Origin: Pelobacter sp.
Lineage (GTDB): Bacteria > Desulfobacterota > Desulfuromonadia > Geobacterales > Pseudopelobacteraceae
Direction of reading: 5' to 3'
Length of the DNA: 64,000 nucleotides
Assembly (NCBI GenBank): GCA_030824515.1
Contig: JAVBXN010000018.1
Location: forward strand, 62,001-126,000
Position 1 is the first letter of the stretch, and each line of letters begins with the position of its first letter. The notes beneath the pieces were generated by a model that was given only the letters and a program-made list of their open reading frames with translations, was not told the DNA's origin and did no database searches. Shown here piece by piece: positions 1 through 11,861 of this stretch. The position numbers were made by a program, and so were the translations under genes.

Positions 1-447
1 CCGCTATTCTTGGCCCCTCCTTCAATCGGATTCTACATCGGGGTGGACATGCCCTATGACATGGTCTTCATATCGGGCAGTTACTACCTCTTTCAGGGTA
101 ACAACTGGTATCGTTCTAATCACTATAACGGTCCCTGGGCAACGGTTCGGCACGAGCACCTGCCACCGTCTCTTCGCAACTACAAGATCGACAGGATAAG
201 ATATCACCGGGAACATGAGTACCGTGCATACCAGCAGAAACGTGAACACTACCGGGGGCGCCACTATCGTCCTGGCAGGGAAGACAAGGATGAACGCAGG
301 GAACATAAACGGTATGAAAAGGAAGAACGCAGATACGAAAAAGATGAGCGCAAATACGAGAAGCAGGAGCGCAAGCATGAAAAAGATCGCGGAGGCGACA
401 GGGACGAACACCAGGAGCGCGGCCGGCACCGCGGAAACAACGACTGA
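1..447 (+). CDS. Basic, charge-repeat protein, 5' truncated by the window edge
   Basis: The reading frame is open from the first base, so the N-terminus lies upstream of the window. About 148 residues are visible. The first part is aromatic-rich, with a YDMVFISGSYYLF segment followed by paired aromatic residues (NNWYRS, YNGPW), like short secreted or surface proteins common in Geobacter relatives. The second half is extremely charged and repetitive, with units of the form RYEKEER/RYEKDER/KYEKQER/KHEKDR, then a His/Arg/Gly-rich tail ending GRHRGNND. The repeats would form a charged helix. No enzymatic motif is visible and the function is unknown. A strong bidirectional terminator follows. Confidence 0.7.
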   Translation, partial: PLFLAPPSIGFYIGVDMPYDMVFISGSYYLFQGNNWYRSNHYNGPWATVRHEHLPPSLRNYKIDRIRYHREHEYRAYQQKREHYRGRHYRPGREDKDERREHKRYEKEERRYEKDERKYEKQERKHEKDRGGDRDEHQERGRHRGNND

Positions 448-523
448 TTAAACCTGATAAAACAGTTTAGCGAATAAATTTTGGTTCCAGGGTAAACAAA
501 AAGCACGAAACGTTGTAACAAAT

Positions 524-559
524 AAAAAAGCCCGGTGCACGTAAGCACCGGGCTTTTTT
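524..559. terminator. Bidirectional rho-independent terminator
   Basis: A perfect stem, AAAAAGCCCGGTGC paired with GCACCGGGCTTTTT around a short loop, has T-runs on both strands. It separates the plus-strand gene ending at 447 from korC ending at 583 on the minus strand and would stop both. Confidence 0.9.
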
Positions 560-582
560 ATTGCTGCATGAGCTACCGACAA

Positions 583-1128
583 CTAGGCGCTGGCAGCCAG
601 AGCCTTATCAAATCCCATGCTGAAAGCTGTCCTGTTGAGTTCAATGAAAGCCTCGGGAACACTGGAAAGAACAGCCTTCTCGGCGTTTTCCCTGGAAACC
701 TGGCCCGTCAATGCTACCATTGCGCCAAGCGCTACGATATTGGCGACGATTTCGCGGCCAACATCATTTTTGGCGGTATTGATGATCGGGAATGCTACCG
801 TCTTGAAATTACCGGCCGGGATATTGGTTACCAGGTCGGAATCGATCAGCAGCACGCCGCCTTCCTTGAGATCGTGTGAATACTTGTTGGCTGCTTCCTG
901 CGTCATTGCCAGCAGAGCATCGCACTGGGTGACTTTCGGATAGTCGATCGGTCCGTCGGAAATGATTACTTCCGATTTAGAAGCGCCGCCGCGGGCTTCA
1001 GGACCGTAGCTCTGCGACTGAACGGCCTGTTTCCCTTCGTAGATTGAAGCGGCCTTTGCCATAATGATTCCGGCGGTGATCAGACCCTGTCCACCAGCAC
1101 CGGAAAACCTGAGTTCATATCTTGACAT
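583..1128 (-). CDS. korC: 2-oxoglutarate:ferredoxin oxidoreductase, gamma subunit
   Basis: This is the gamma subunit of the ferredoxin-dependent 2-oxoacid oxidoreductase that interconverts 2-oxoglutarate and succinyl-CoA in the cytoplasm. The 181-aa product begins MSRYELRFSGAGGQG, the family's typical glycine-rich N-terminus, and carries the YGPEARGG and SKSEV motifs of the 2-oxoacid:acceptor oxidoreductase gamma domain over its whole length. The frame is open for 36 more codons upstream, but ATG 1128 is preferred because AAAGGAG lies just before it and the family begins here. It is the last gene of korD-korA-korB-korC, 28 bp after korB. The neighbouring mdh and icd genes favour 2-oxoglutarate over other 2-oxoacids as substrate. 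Confidence 0.93.
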   Translation of the reverse strand: MSRYELRFSGAGGQGLITAGIIMAKAASIYEGKQAVQSQSYGPEARGGASKSEVIISDGPIDYPKVTQCDALLAMTQEAANKYSHDLKEGGVLLIDSDLVTNIPAGNFKTVAFPIINTAKNDVGREIVANIVALGAMVALTGQVSRENAEKAVLSSVPEAFIELNRTAFSMGFDKALAASA

Positions 1129-1156
1129 GAATATATCGCTCCTTTTCCTGTAATTG

Positions 1157-1975
1157 TTACTTGGATGCCTTGGCACGCTCAATAACCTTGGCGAACTCTT
1201 CGGTGTACTCTGGTTTCTCTTCTTTATACAGAACACCGGTCAGAACCTTGCCCTTCAACTGTTCGGCTGTCATTTTTTCGGCAGCCTTGACCGGAACGGC
1301 AACTTCTTTAAGCCGGTTCATCATCTCGATAACCGACTTATACTTGTTACGACGTCCGTAGGTGGTCGGGCAATCATCCAGAATTTCAACAACCGAGAAA
1401 CCCTTATGCTGAATCGCTTCAACAATCAGCTTGTCGATCTGGTTGGCATGGAAAGCGGTGCCACGTGCAACAAAAGTAGCGCCGGCTCCGATTGCCAGTT
1501 TGGCAATATCAAAGCCCGGATCAGGATTGCCGTATGGCGTTGTTGAAGCCTTGTGGCCGGTCGGGGTGCATGGTGAGAACTGGCCGCCGGTCATGCCATA
1601 GATGTAGTTGTTCATGATGATGTAGGTCATGTCGATATTGCGGCGACAAGCGTGGATGAAATGGTTTCCGCCGATTGCGGTTCCGTCGCCGTCTCCACCA
1701 CAGAGAATCACATTCATCTCGGGCTTAGCCATCTTGACGCCGGTGGCAAAAGCAGCCGCGCGACCATGCGCGGTGTGCAGAGTGCAGCAATCGATGTAAC
1801 CGGGAAGACGTGACGCACAACCAATACCGGAAACAATGGCTGTATTTTTCATGTCCAGTTTAAGGGTATCCATTGCCCGGATAAGGCCCTTCATAACAAT
1901 GCCGTGTCCGCAACCTGGGCACCAGATGTGCGGAAGTTTGCCTGGACGGAGATACTTTTCATAATCAAAAGCCAT
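1157..1975 (-). CDS. korB: 2-oxoglutarate:ferredoxin oxidoreductase, beta subunit (TPP-binding)
   Basis: The beta subunit binds thiamine pyrophosphate and passes electrons towards ferredoxin. The 272-aa product has the N-terminal WCPGCGHG motif, with cysteines expected to help bind a cluster, and the TPP/Mg motif GGDGDGTAIGGNH followed by NNYIYGMTGGQ. Length is normal for the family. The start is only 2 nt from the korA stop, and GGAGG lies within the korA 3' end, so translation is probably coupled. Other members of the family act on pyruvate or branched 2-oxoacids; context points to 2-oxoglutarate. Confidence 0.95.
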   Translation of the reverse strand: MAFDYEKYLRPGKLPHIWCPGCGHGIVMKGLIRAMDTLKLDMKNTAIVSGIGCASRLPGYIDCCTLHTAHGRAAAFATGVKMAKPEMNVILCGGDGDGTAIGGNHFIHACRRNIDMTYIIMNNYIYGMTGGQFSPCTPTGHKASTTPYGNPDPGFDIAKLAIGAGATFVARGTAFHANQIDKLIVEAIQHKGFSVVEILDDCPTTYGRRNKYKSVIEMMNRLKEVAVPVKAAEKMTAEQLKGKVLTGVLYKEEKPEYTEEFAKVIERAKASK

Positions 1976-1977
1976 GG

Positions 1978-3111
1978 TTATTTAACCTCCTTAATCTTCT
2001 CTACAATCTGTTCCGGATTAATCGGCTCACCATCAACGCGGAATATGCCGAGCACCGGGACTTTACCCTGTGCACAACGTTCCAGCTCGATGGAACACAT
2101 CCCCAGGTTCATTTCAGGAATGATAAAACCTTTGACCTTGGCAGCCAAAGCCTTGATCTGTTTATCCGGAAACGGCCAGAAGGTCTTAATGCGGAACATA
2201 CCGGCCTTGATGCCCTGCTCGCGCGCAACATTGACGGCATAGCGGGCAGAACGCGAGGTGGAGCCATAGGCGACAACCACCACCTCGGCATCATCCAGCA
2301 TGTACTCTTCAAAGGTAACTATATCGTCGATGCAAGCATTAACCTTGCGAACCTGACGCTCTTCCTCGGCCTGCACGATCTCGGCTTTGGTGGTTGGAAA
2401 ACCATCCTGCATCTTGTTAAGACCGGTCACATGAAACCTGTATCCGGAACCAAAGTCTGCGAGCGGCGGTACATCACCGAAACTGGTGTCGTACGGCTTG
2501 TACTGTTCGGGCGGTACGGTCGGGGCCTTGCGAGGAATTATTTCAATTTCACCCGGTTCACGGAACTCGATCCGCTCACGCATATGGGCTATGATCTCGT
2601 CCGGCAGAACGTGTACCGGCATACGGTACTTCTCGGACAGGTTGAAGGCTTCCGCCACCATGTCATAGCACTCCTGCACTGAGGCAGGCATAAGTGCGAT
2701 AGTGGCATGGTCGCCGTGTGTACCCCATTTGGCGCACATCACGTCAGACTGACTCGGTCCGGTAGGCATACCGGTGGATGGACCACCGCGCATGACGTTA
2801 AAGACGACACATGGAATTTCAGCAATGCAGCCGTAGCCGATCAGCTCCTGTTTGAGCGAAAGACCCGGACCTGATGTGGAAGTCAACACCTTGGAACCTG
2901 CCAATGATGCGCCGAGACATGCAGCCATGGCACCGATCTCGTCTTCCATCTGGATAAATTTTCCGCCAATTTTAGGAAGTTCAATTGACAGGACCTCGGA
3001 AACCTCGGTCGAGGGTGTGATTGGGTATCCACCGAAAAAATTGCAACCGGCGTATAATGCGCCATGAGCTGCGGCTTCGTTACCCTGCATAAACGCTACT
3101 TTTTTAGCCAC
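1978..3111 (-). CDS. korA: 2-oxoglutarate:ferredoxin oxidoreductase, alpha subunit
   Basis: The alpha subunit carries the pyrimidine-binding and 2-oxoacid-binding domains of the enzyme. The 377-aa protein shows GGYPITPSTE near residue 30, MEDEIGA, the TSGPGLSLK segment and RGGPSTGMPT, all typical of KorA/VorB. A C-terminal domain begins near residue 265 (VVVVAYGSTSRSARYAV). The start is GTG at 3111, preceded by GGGAGG. It lies 21 nt downstream of korD and 2 nt upstream of korB within a tight operon. In this kind of organism the enzyme feeds reduced ferredoxin from the TCA cycle, or runs in reverse for carbon assimilation. Confidence 0.95.
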   Translation of the reverse strand: MAKKVAFMQGNEAAAHGALYAGCNFFGGYPITPSTEVSEVLSIELPKIGGKFIQMEDEIGAMAACLGASLAGSKVLTSTSGPGLSLKQELIGYGCIAEIPCVVFNVMRGGPSTGMPTGPSQSDVMCAKWGTHGDHATIALMPASVQECYDMVAEAFNLSEKYRMPVHVLPDEIIAHMRERIEFREPGEIEIIPRKAPTVPPEQYKPYDTSFGDVPPLADFGSGYRFHVTGLNKMQDGFPTTKAEIVQAEEERQVRKVNACIDDIVTFEEYMLDDAEVVVVAYGSTSRSARYAVNVAREQGIKAGMFRIKTFWPFPDKQIKALAAKVKGFIIPEMNLGMCSIELERCAQGKVPVLGIFRVDGEPINPEQIVEKIKEVK

Positions 3112-3132
3112 TTTTGATTTCCTCCCGTAGAA

Positions 3133-3330
3133 TTATTCGGCGCTAACTTTGATTGCAAAATCCGGGCAACGCAGTTCACACTGCATGCACTTGATACAGG
3201 CTTCCAGGTTCTTGACCGCAACGACGAATCCTTTCATCTCCAGAACCTTGGTAGGACAGAATTCAACACAGATATGGCACCCCTTGCAGTACTTCTCGAT
3301 GATTTCAATTTTTGGCAATGTTTTCTCCAT
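3133..3330 (-). CDS. korD: 2-oxoglutarate:ferredoxin oxidoreductase, delta (ferredoxin-like) subunit
   Basis: A 65-aa bacterial-type 2[4Fe-4S] ferredoxin with two CxxCxxCxxxCP motifs, CKGCHICVEFCP and CIKCMQCELRCP. It is the electron-transfer subunit of the four-subunit oxidoreductase and the first gene of the kor operon. The promoter should lie in the 56 bp between its start and the terminator at 3387-3422. Free-standing ferredoxins look similar, but the position directly before korA makes the subunit role clear. Confidence 0.93.
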   Translation of the reverse strand: MEKTLPKIEIIEKYCKGCHICVEFCPTKVLEMKGFVVAVKNLEACIKCMQCELRCPDFAIKVSAE

Positions 3331-3386
3331 CTGGAAAGACTCCTTTATTCCGTATTAAAAGGTGTGGAATTAACTCTTATAACAAG

Positions 3387-3422
3387 GCAAAAGAAGGGTG
3401 GAGAGCTCCGCCCTTCTTTTGC
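3387..3422 (-). terminator. Terminator between mdh and korD
   Basis: GCAAAAGAAGGG (3387-3398) pairs perfectly with CCCTTCTTTTGC (3411-3422), and the inner bases extend the stem with one G-T pair. It lies immediately after the mdh stop on the minus strand, so mdh and the kor operon are probably separate transcripts. Confidence 0.85.
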
Positions 3423-3448
3423 TGTTGCTCATACGAACGATATTGAAA

Positions 3449-4474
<1,026 letters not shown>

Positions 4475-4481
4475 TTAGTGT

Positions 4482-5897
4482 CTATTTCATATTTTCTATA
4501 AGCGCATCGGCAAATCCGGAGCAGGAAAGCAATATGGCCCCCTGCATCATGCGTTCGAAATCATATGTAACCCGTTTCTGGCCAATTGTCCTGTCAATGG
4601 ATTTAACTATCATGTCGGCGGCTTCCTGCCAGCCCATATGTTCCAGCATCATGACGCCGGAAAGTATAACTGATCCCGGGTTGACCTTGTCAAGATTGGC
4701 ATATTTCGGAGCTGTTCCGTGAGTAGCTTCGAAAATCGCGTGCCCGGTTACATAGTTGATATTGGCACCGGGGGCTATTCCTATACCACCAACCTGTGCA
4801 GCCAGCGCATCTGAAAGAAAATCGCCTTCGAGATTCATGCAGGCCAGAACATCAAATTCCTTGGCCCTGGTTAAAACCTGCTGCAGGGTTATATCGGCAA
4901 TGGTGTCCCTGATCATCAGCAGTTTTTTCCACTGACCATAACCGTGGGACGGCATCAGCTTGAGTGCTTCTTCAACTTCCTGACAGATATCGGCCCTTTG
5001 GTTGGGTGTCATCATATCGTAACCGGGATCGATCATCCTGGCATTTTCCTCAACAGTCAGGCTCTCGTTACGATCCTTATTGTCGATTATCCAGCTTTCT
5101 CGTTCGCAAACTATACGGGAGCGAAATTCCCTGCGTGCCAGTTCGTAGCCCCAATCCTTGAAGGCCCCTTCCGTGAACTTCATGATATTGCCCTTGTGGA
5201 CAATAGTCACGGACTTGCGTTTATGTTTAAGGGCATACTCGATTGCGGCCCGGATCAAGCGTTCGGAACCATCCCTGGAGATAGGCTTGATTCCGATGGA
5301 GGATGATTCGGGAAAGCGGATTTTGCTGACCCCCATATCCTTGATCAGGAACTCCTTGACCCGTTCACAATCAGGTGTGCCATTCATCCACTCGATGCCA
5401 ACATAGATATCTTCACAGTTCTCACGGAAAATAACCATATCAACATCTTCCGGCTTCTTGACCGGTGAAGGAACACCCTGAAAATAACGCACAGGGCGAA
5501 GACATACATACAAGTCGAGCAATTGACGAAGCGCAACGTTCAAAGAGCGAATGCCGCCGCCGATAGGGGTCGTAAGCGGGCCTTTGATACCTACCAGAAA
5601 TTCCTTGAAAGCTGCAACTGTTTCATCAGGCAACCAGGCCTTGTCTCCCATTTCCTGGCGAAACATGTTGAACGGCTTTTCACCGGCGTAGACTTCCATC
5701 CAACTGATTTTTTTTTTGCCGCCATAGGCCTTCTCGACAGCAGCATCAAAAACCCTTACAGAAGCCTTCCAGATATCCACACCGGTACCATCACCTTCGA
5801 TGTAGGGTATGATCGGGTTGTCCGGCACAATCAGCATGCCATCGGAACCCATGGCGATCTTACCCCCAGAAGGGACAGTTACATACGTATAAGACAT
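4482..5897 (-). CDS. icd: Isocitrate dehydrogenase (NADP), dimeric type with an internal insertion
   Basis: Converts isocitrate to 2-oxoglutarate. The 471-aa protein aligns with E. coli Icd from memory over nearly its full length: [23 protein letters not shown] (with the regulatory/substrate serine), [18 protein letters not shown], and [10 protein letters not shown], whose Lys-Tyr pair is the NADP-specific form. It is about 50 residues longer than the E. coli enzyme because of a segment beginning [20 protein letters not shown] and running through [13 protein letters not shown]; this resembles the insertion of cyanobacterial NADP-isocitrate dehydrogenases. ATG 5897 is used; an 18-codon extension is possible but has no ribosome site. 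A second, unrelated isocitrate dehydrogenase lies directly upstream. Confidence 0.95.
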   Translation of the reverse strand: MSYTYVTVPSGGKIAMGSDGMLIVPDNPIIPYIEGDGTGVDIWKASVRVFDAAVEKAYGGKKKISWMEVYAGEKPFNMFRQEMGDKAWLPDETVAAFKEFLVGIKGPLTTPIGGGIRSLNVALRQLLDLYVCLRPVRYFQGVPSPVKKPEDVDMVIFRENCEDIYVGIEWMNGTPDCERVKEFLIKDMGVSKIRFPESSSIGIKPISRDGSERLIRAAIEYALKHKRKSVTIVHKGNIMKFTEGAFKDWGYELARREFRSRIVCERESWIIDNKDRNESLTVEENARMIDPGYDMMTPNQRADICQEVEEALKLMPSHGYGQWKKLLMIRDTIADITLQQVLTRAKEFDVLACMNLEGDFLSDALAAQVGGIGIAPGANINYVTGHAIFEATHGTAPKYANLDKVNPGSVILSGVMMLEHMGWQEAADMIVKSIDRTIGQKRVTYDFERMMQGAILLSCSGFADALIENMK

Positions 5898-6002
5898 CAA
5901 TCCCTCTTGCGGGCAAGGTAAAATCAGAAACCATGTTGAAACCAAATGCATTAAGCCAGCTAAATTAAAATATGTAGAGCTATCTTAAGGATCAATCTGA
6001 AA

Positions 6003-6037
6003 CAGGGCAGGAGGATTTCTCCCGCCTACCCTGATCA
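6003..6037 (-). terminator. Possible terminator after the monomeric isocitrate dehydrogenase
   Basis: An imperfect hairpin (minus strand CAGGGTAGGCGGGAG, short loop, CCTCCTGCCCTG) is followed by TTTC. It lies between the monomeric enzyme's stop and icd. The stem is interrupted and the T-run short, so termination may be partial. Confidence 0.4.
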
Positions 6038-6046
6038 TGGATTTAC

Positions 6047-8590
<2,544 letters not shown>

Positions 8591-9292
8591 TTATTTTTTA
8601 TTGGAATAACGTCGAGCCTCAAGCGCATCGTCATGGCTGAAATGCCTCGGGATGGAAAGGACTTGTCCTGGCCAGAGACGCTTGGGGTCACGAATCTGAT
8701 CACGATTGGAACGATATATAAGTGGCCAGAGCGAAGAATCGTTATAGATCTCCGACCTCCCGGCGATCTGTGGCAAGGTTTCACCACGTCGAACGGTATA
8801 TTGTGATGGAAGTTGTTGTTGAGGTTCTTTGGGTATAGTTTTTTTCAGAAGAGCGGCCGCGGCAGCCTTTGCCGCTTCTTCGGCCTGAATCCGCTCCTGT
8901 TCGCGCAGTCGCTTTTCGGCCTCAAGCGCTTCCCGCATCAATCGCTCTTCTTCAGCCTTGGCAGCCAGCGCCAACACCCGCTGACGCTCCTCTTCCGCCA
9001 GTCGCTGTTTCAGGCTGTGCAGTTGAGAGCGGAGCAACTCGGCCTTTTGAATTGCAAGCTGATAGTAGGTATCAGCTTCCTTATCATCCGACCGGACATG
9101 ATAAATCGCCTCGCCATGCTCGAAGGTTTCCAGAAGGTTGCGGTACTCCTGGGGAAACAGTTGCGACGCATTCTGGCGATCAAGCTCCTCGACCAGAGGC
9201 CCGACCTTGCCGCGCCAGGTCGGAACGGTTGTAGAACAGGCCGCCAGCAGCAGTACTGATAACAGCAATATGCATACTGCCGGGCGGCCCAT
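8591..9292 (-). CDS. LysM-domain lipoprotein with a coiled coil
   Basis: 233 aa. It has a lipoprotein signal with lipobox LLAAC (cysteine near residue 19). A long helical middle section, rich in Glu, Ala, Lys and Arg (residues ~75-155), is predicted to be coiled coil. A C-terminal LysM domain (~165-220) begins QYTVRRGETLPQIAG, includes DSSLWPLIYRSNRDQI and ends WPGQVLSIPR. It should be a periplasmic peptidoglycan-binding lipoprotein. It lies 11 nt after aspS on the same strand and is the last gene of the long minus-strand run. Confidence 0.85.
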   Translation of the reverse strand: MGRPAVCILLLSVLLLAACSTTVPTWRGKVGPLVEELDRQNASQLFPQEYRNLLETFEHGEAIYHVRSDDKEADTYYQLAIQKAELLRSQLHSLKQRLAEEERQRVLALAAKAEEERLMREALEAEKRLREQERIQAEEAAKAAAAALLKKTIPKEPQQQLPSQYTVRRGETLPQIAGRSEIYNDSSLWPLIYRSNRDQIRDPKRLWPGQVLSIPRHFSHDDALEARRYSNKK

Positions 9293-9303
9293 TAATTTAT
9301 CTG

Positions 9304-11088
9304 TTAACCCTGTTTTTCCACAAGTCGCACGCCAAGTTCACGCAGCTGTTTGTTGTCAACCGGAGAGGGTGCCTCGGACATCATACAGGAGCCTTTCTGG
9401 GTTTTGGGGAATGCGATTACATCCCTGATGGAGTCGCTGCCGGTCAGCAGCATTATCAGGCGGTCCATTCCGAAAGCGATTCCACCGTGCGGTGGCGTGC
9501 CGAATTCCAGGGCATCCAGCAGGAAGCCGAACTTGCTGCGAGCAGACTCCACCGACATCCCCAACAGCTTGAACATCAGCGATTGGACCTGCTCCTGGTG
9601 TATCCTGATCGAACCGCCACCGATTTCATTGCCGTTCAGCACCAGGTCATAAGCTTTGGCGCGGCAGCGGCCCGGGTCGGATTCAACGAATTCCAGGTCC
9701 TCGTCCATCGGCGCGGTAAAGGGATGGTGTACCGCTGCCCAGCGCCCCTCCTCCTCGTCCCACTCCAGCAGCGGGAAGTCGGTTACCCAGACGAAACGGT
9801 AATCGTCCTTGCTGGTCAGCTTGAGCTGTGCCGCCAGGTGGTTGCGCAGCTTGCCGAGCGAATCGTTGACAACCTTGGGTTTGTCCGCCACGAAGAACAG
9901 CAGGTCACCTTCTTCGGCGCCGAAGTTGCTGTTCATTGCCGCGATCTCTTCCGGTGTGAAGAACTTGGCTATGGGAGAATGCCACTCGCCGTTCTCGATC
10001 TTGACATACGCCAGTCCCTTGGCGCCGTAAATCTTGACGAATTCGGTCAGATCATCGATTTCCTTGCGGGAAAACTTCGAGCACCCCTTGGCGTTGATTC
10101 CCTTGATTATGCCGCCTTTCGAAGCCACCTCGGCAAACACCTTGAACCCCGACTTACTGACCAGATCGGTCAGGTCGCAGAGTTCCATGTCGAAACGCAT
10201 GTCAGGATTATCCACTCCAAAACGCCTGATGGCCTCGGCATAGGTAATCCGCTCTACCGGCAGCTGAATCTCGACACCCTTGGTCTCCTTGAATACACGG
10301 GCAATCAACCCCTCCATCACGGTGATGATATCCTCACGATCGATGAATGACATCTCGCAGTCGATCTGGGTGAATTCCGGCTGGCGGTCAGCGCGCAAAT
10401 CCTCGTCACGGAAACAGCGCACAACCTGGAAGTAACGGTCAAAACCGGAGATCATCAGGATCTGCTTGAATATCTGCGGAGATTGCGGCAGCGCATAGAA
10501 ATGCCCCTGGTTGATACGGGACGGCACCAGGAAGTCGCGGGCGCCTTCGGGTGTGGATTTGGTCAGGAAAGGCGTTTCCAGCTCAATGAATCCGTTATCG
10601 GTCAGATAGGAACGGGTCAACTGGGCCACCTTGGAACGCAGAATCAGGTTGTACTGCAGTTGCGGACGGCGCAGGTCCAGATAGCGGTATTTCAGGCGGA
10701 TATTCTCGTTGATATCGCTATGCTCGTCCAGCATGAAGGGAAGCGGTTTGGAGCGGTTCAGCAGCTTGCACTCCAGCACCTGGATCTCCACCTCGCCGGT
10801 TTTCATGCCCGGGTTGACGGTGCCTTCCGGACGGGGAATAACCTTGCCTCTGACAGCCAGAACGAATTCGCTGCGGACCGATTCGGCCACGGCATGGGAA
10901 GCAGCATTGACTTCCGGGTCGAATACGATCTGGGCGATGCCCTCGCGGTCGCGCAAGTCGATGAAGATCAGTCCGCCGTGGTCGCGACGTCGCAGCGCCC
11001 AGCCCATCAGGATAACCTCGCTGCCGATATCGCTCGCCCGCAGGTCGCCGCAGTAATGTGTCCGTTTCCAATTACCAAGTGTATCCAT
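9304..11088 (-). CDS. aspS: Aspartyl-tRNA synthetase, bacterial type, likely non-discriminating
   Basis: Charges tRNA with aspartate. The 594-aa protein has an N-terminal OB-fold anticodon domain, class II motif 2 ([18 protein letters not shown]), the bacterial GAD insertion and motif 3 ([14 protein letters not shown]). ATG 11088 is chosen because GGAGGGA precedes it; a TTG four codons upstream overlaps that site. The OB fold reads [10 protein letters not shown] with His37, and Gly89 lies in RPEGT. Those two positions are the ones that, in Pseudomonas aeruginosa, mark the non-discriminating enzyme that also charges tRNA-Asn. If so, Asn-tRNA would be completed by a GatCAB amidotransferase elsewhere. 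Confidence 0.95.
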   Translation of the reverse strand: MDTLGNWKRTHYCGDLRASDIGSEVILMGWALRRRDHGGLIFIDLRDREGIAQIVFDPEVNAASHAVAESVRSEFVLAVRGKVIPRPEGTVNPGMKTGEVEIQVLECKLLNRSKPLPFMLDEHSDINENIRLKYRYLDLRRPQLQYNLILRSKVAQLTRSYLTDNGFIELETPFLTKSTPEGARDFLVPSRINQGHFYALPQSPQIFKQILMISGFDRYFQVVRCFRDEDLRADRQPEFTQIDCEMSFIDREDIITVMEGLIARVFKETKGVEIQLPVERITYAEAIRRFGVDNPDMRFDMELCDLTDLVSKSGFKVFAEVASKGGIIKGINAKGCSKFSRKEIDDLTEFVKIYGAKGLAYVKIENGEWHSPIAKFFTPEEIAAMNSNFGAEEGDLLFFVADKPKVVNDSLGKLRNHLAAQLKLTSKDDYRFVWVTDFPLLEWDEEEGRWAAVHHPFTAPMDEDLEFVESDPGRCRAKAYDLVLNGNEIGGGSIRIHQEQVQSLMFKLLGMSVESARSKFGFLLDALEFGTPPHGGIAFGMDRLIMLLTGSDSIRDVIAFPKTQKGSCMMSEAPSPVDNKQLRELGVRLVEKQG

Positions 11089-11132
11089 ATGTCCCTCCAA
11101 ATAAAGATTCGTAATTCAAAACTGAAAATTAA

Positions 11133-11798
11133 TCAGTCGATCAGCTTGCCGATATTACCGATCCGTGGTCGCAGCTTCTCACGATCCCACGACCAGTACT
11201 TGATGAATGCCAGCCCCTTGATTTGATCCCGCTTGACGAACTTCCAGAAGCGGCTGTCATAGGAACGGTCCCGGTTGTCCCCCATTACAAAATAAGAATT
11301 CGCCGGAACCGTGACCGGCCCGAATGTATCGCGCGGATTCATCTCCTTGGGGATCAGATCCTTCTCCTTGTGGACTTCGTGTGGATTTTCGTAAGGCTTG
11401 CCGTTGACGTAGACCTTTTTCTCTTTTCCTTCCACCACGTCTCCCGGCGTGCCAACCACGCGCTTGATGAAATCCTTACTCGGATCTTCGGGATATTCGA
11501 AGACAATCACGTCCCCCTGGCGCGGGTCGCGGAATGTCAGAACCCGCTTGTCGCTGAACGGCAGCTTGGTGCCGTAGATGAATTTGCTGACCAGCAGGTG
11601 ATCGCCAATAGCCAGAGTATCTTCCATGGAACCGGAAGGTATCTTGAACGCCTGGACCAGATAGGTGCGGATTACCAGCGCCAGCAGTACCGCAATGGCA
11701 ATTGATTCGGCATATTCGCGAACGAGGCTTTTCTTTTTGATTACCGGTTCCGGATGACGGGCAGCGGTATCCGCAGACAGTTCTTCATTTTCTTGCAT
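11133..11798 (-). CDS. lepB: Signal peptidase I
   Basis: Membrane-bound serine protease that removes signal peptides from exported proteins. The 221-aa protein has one N-terminal membrane segment (~30-48), the catalytic serine in KIPSGSM (Ser57), the catalytic lysine in FIKRVVGTPGD (Lys112) and the C-terminal VMGDNRDRSYDSR motif. Length fits the family. It lies 63 bp after lepA, in the common lepA-lepB order, and 44 bp before aspS. Confidence 0.96.
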   Translation of the reverse strand: MQENEELSADTAARHPEPVIKKKSLVREYAESIAIAVLLALVIRTYLVQAFKIPSGSMEDTLAIGDHLLVSKFIYGTKLPFSDKRVLTFRDPRQGDVIVFEYPEDPSKDFIKRVVGTPGDVVEGKEKKVYVNGKPYENPHEVHKEKDLIPKEMNPRDTFGPVTVPANSYFVMGDNRDRSYDSRFWKFVKRDQIKGLAFIKYWSWDREKLRPRIGNIGKLID

Positions 11799-11861
11799 GC
11801 AAGTTCCTTTTATTTAAGATTCGTGACCGGGAAAAATATCGGTATCACCAATCACCGCACA

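Noticed and set aside
1129-1236. 36-codon N-terminal extension of korC
   Set aside because: It overlaps the korB 3' end, and ATG 1128 has a strong ribosome site and the family's normal start.
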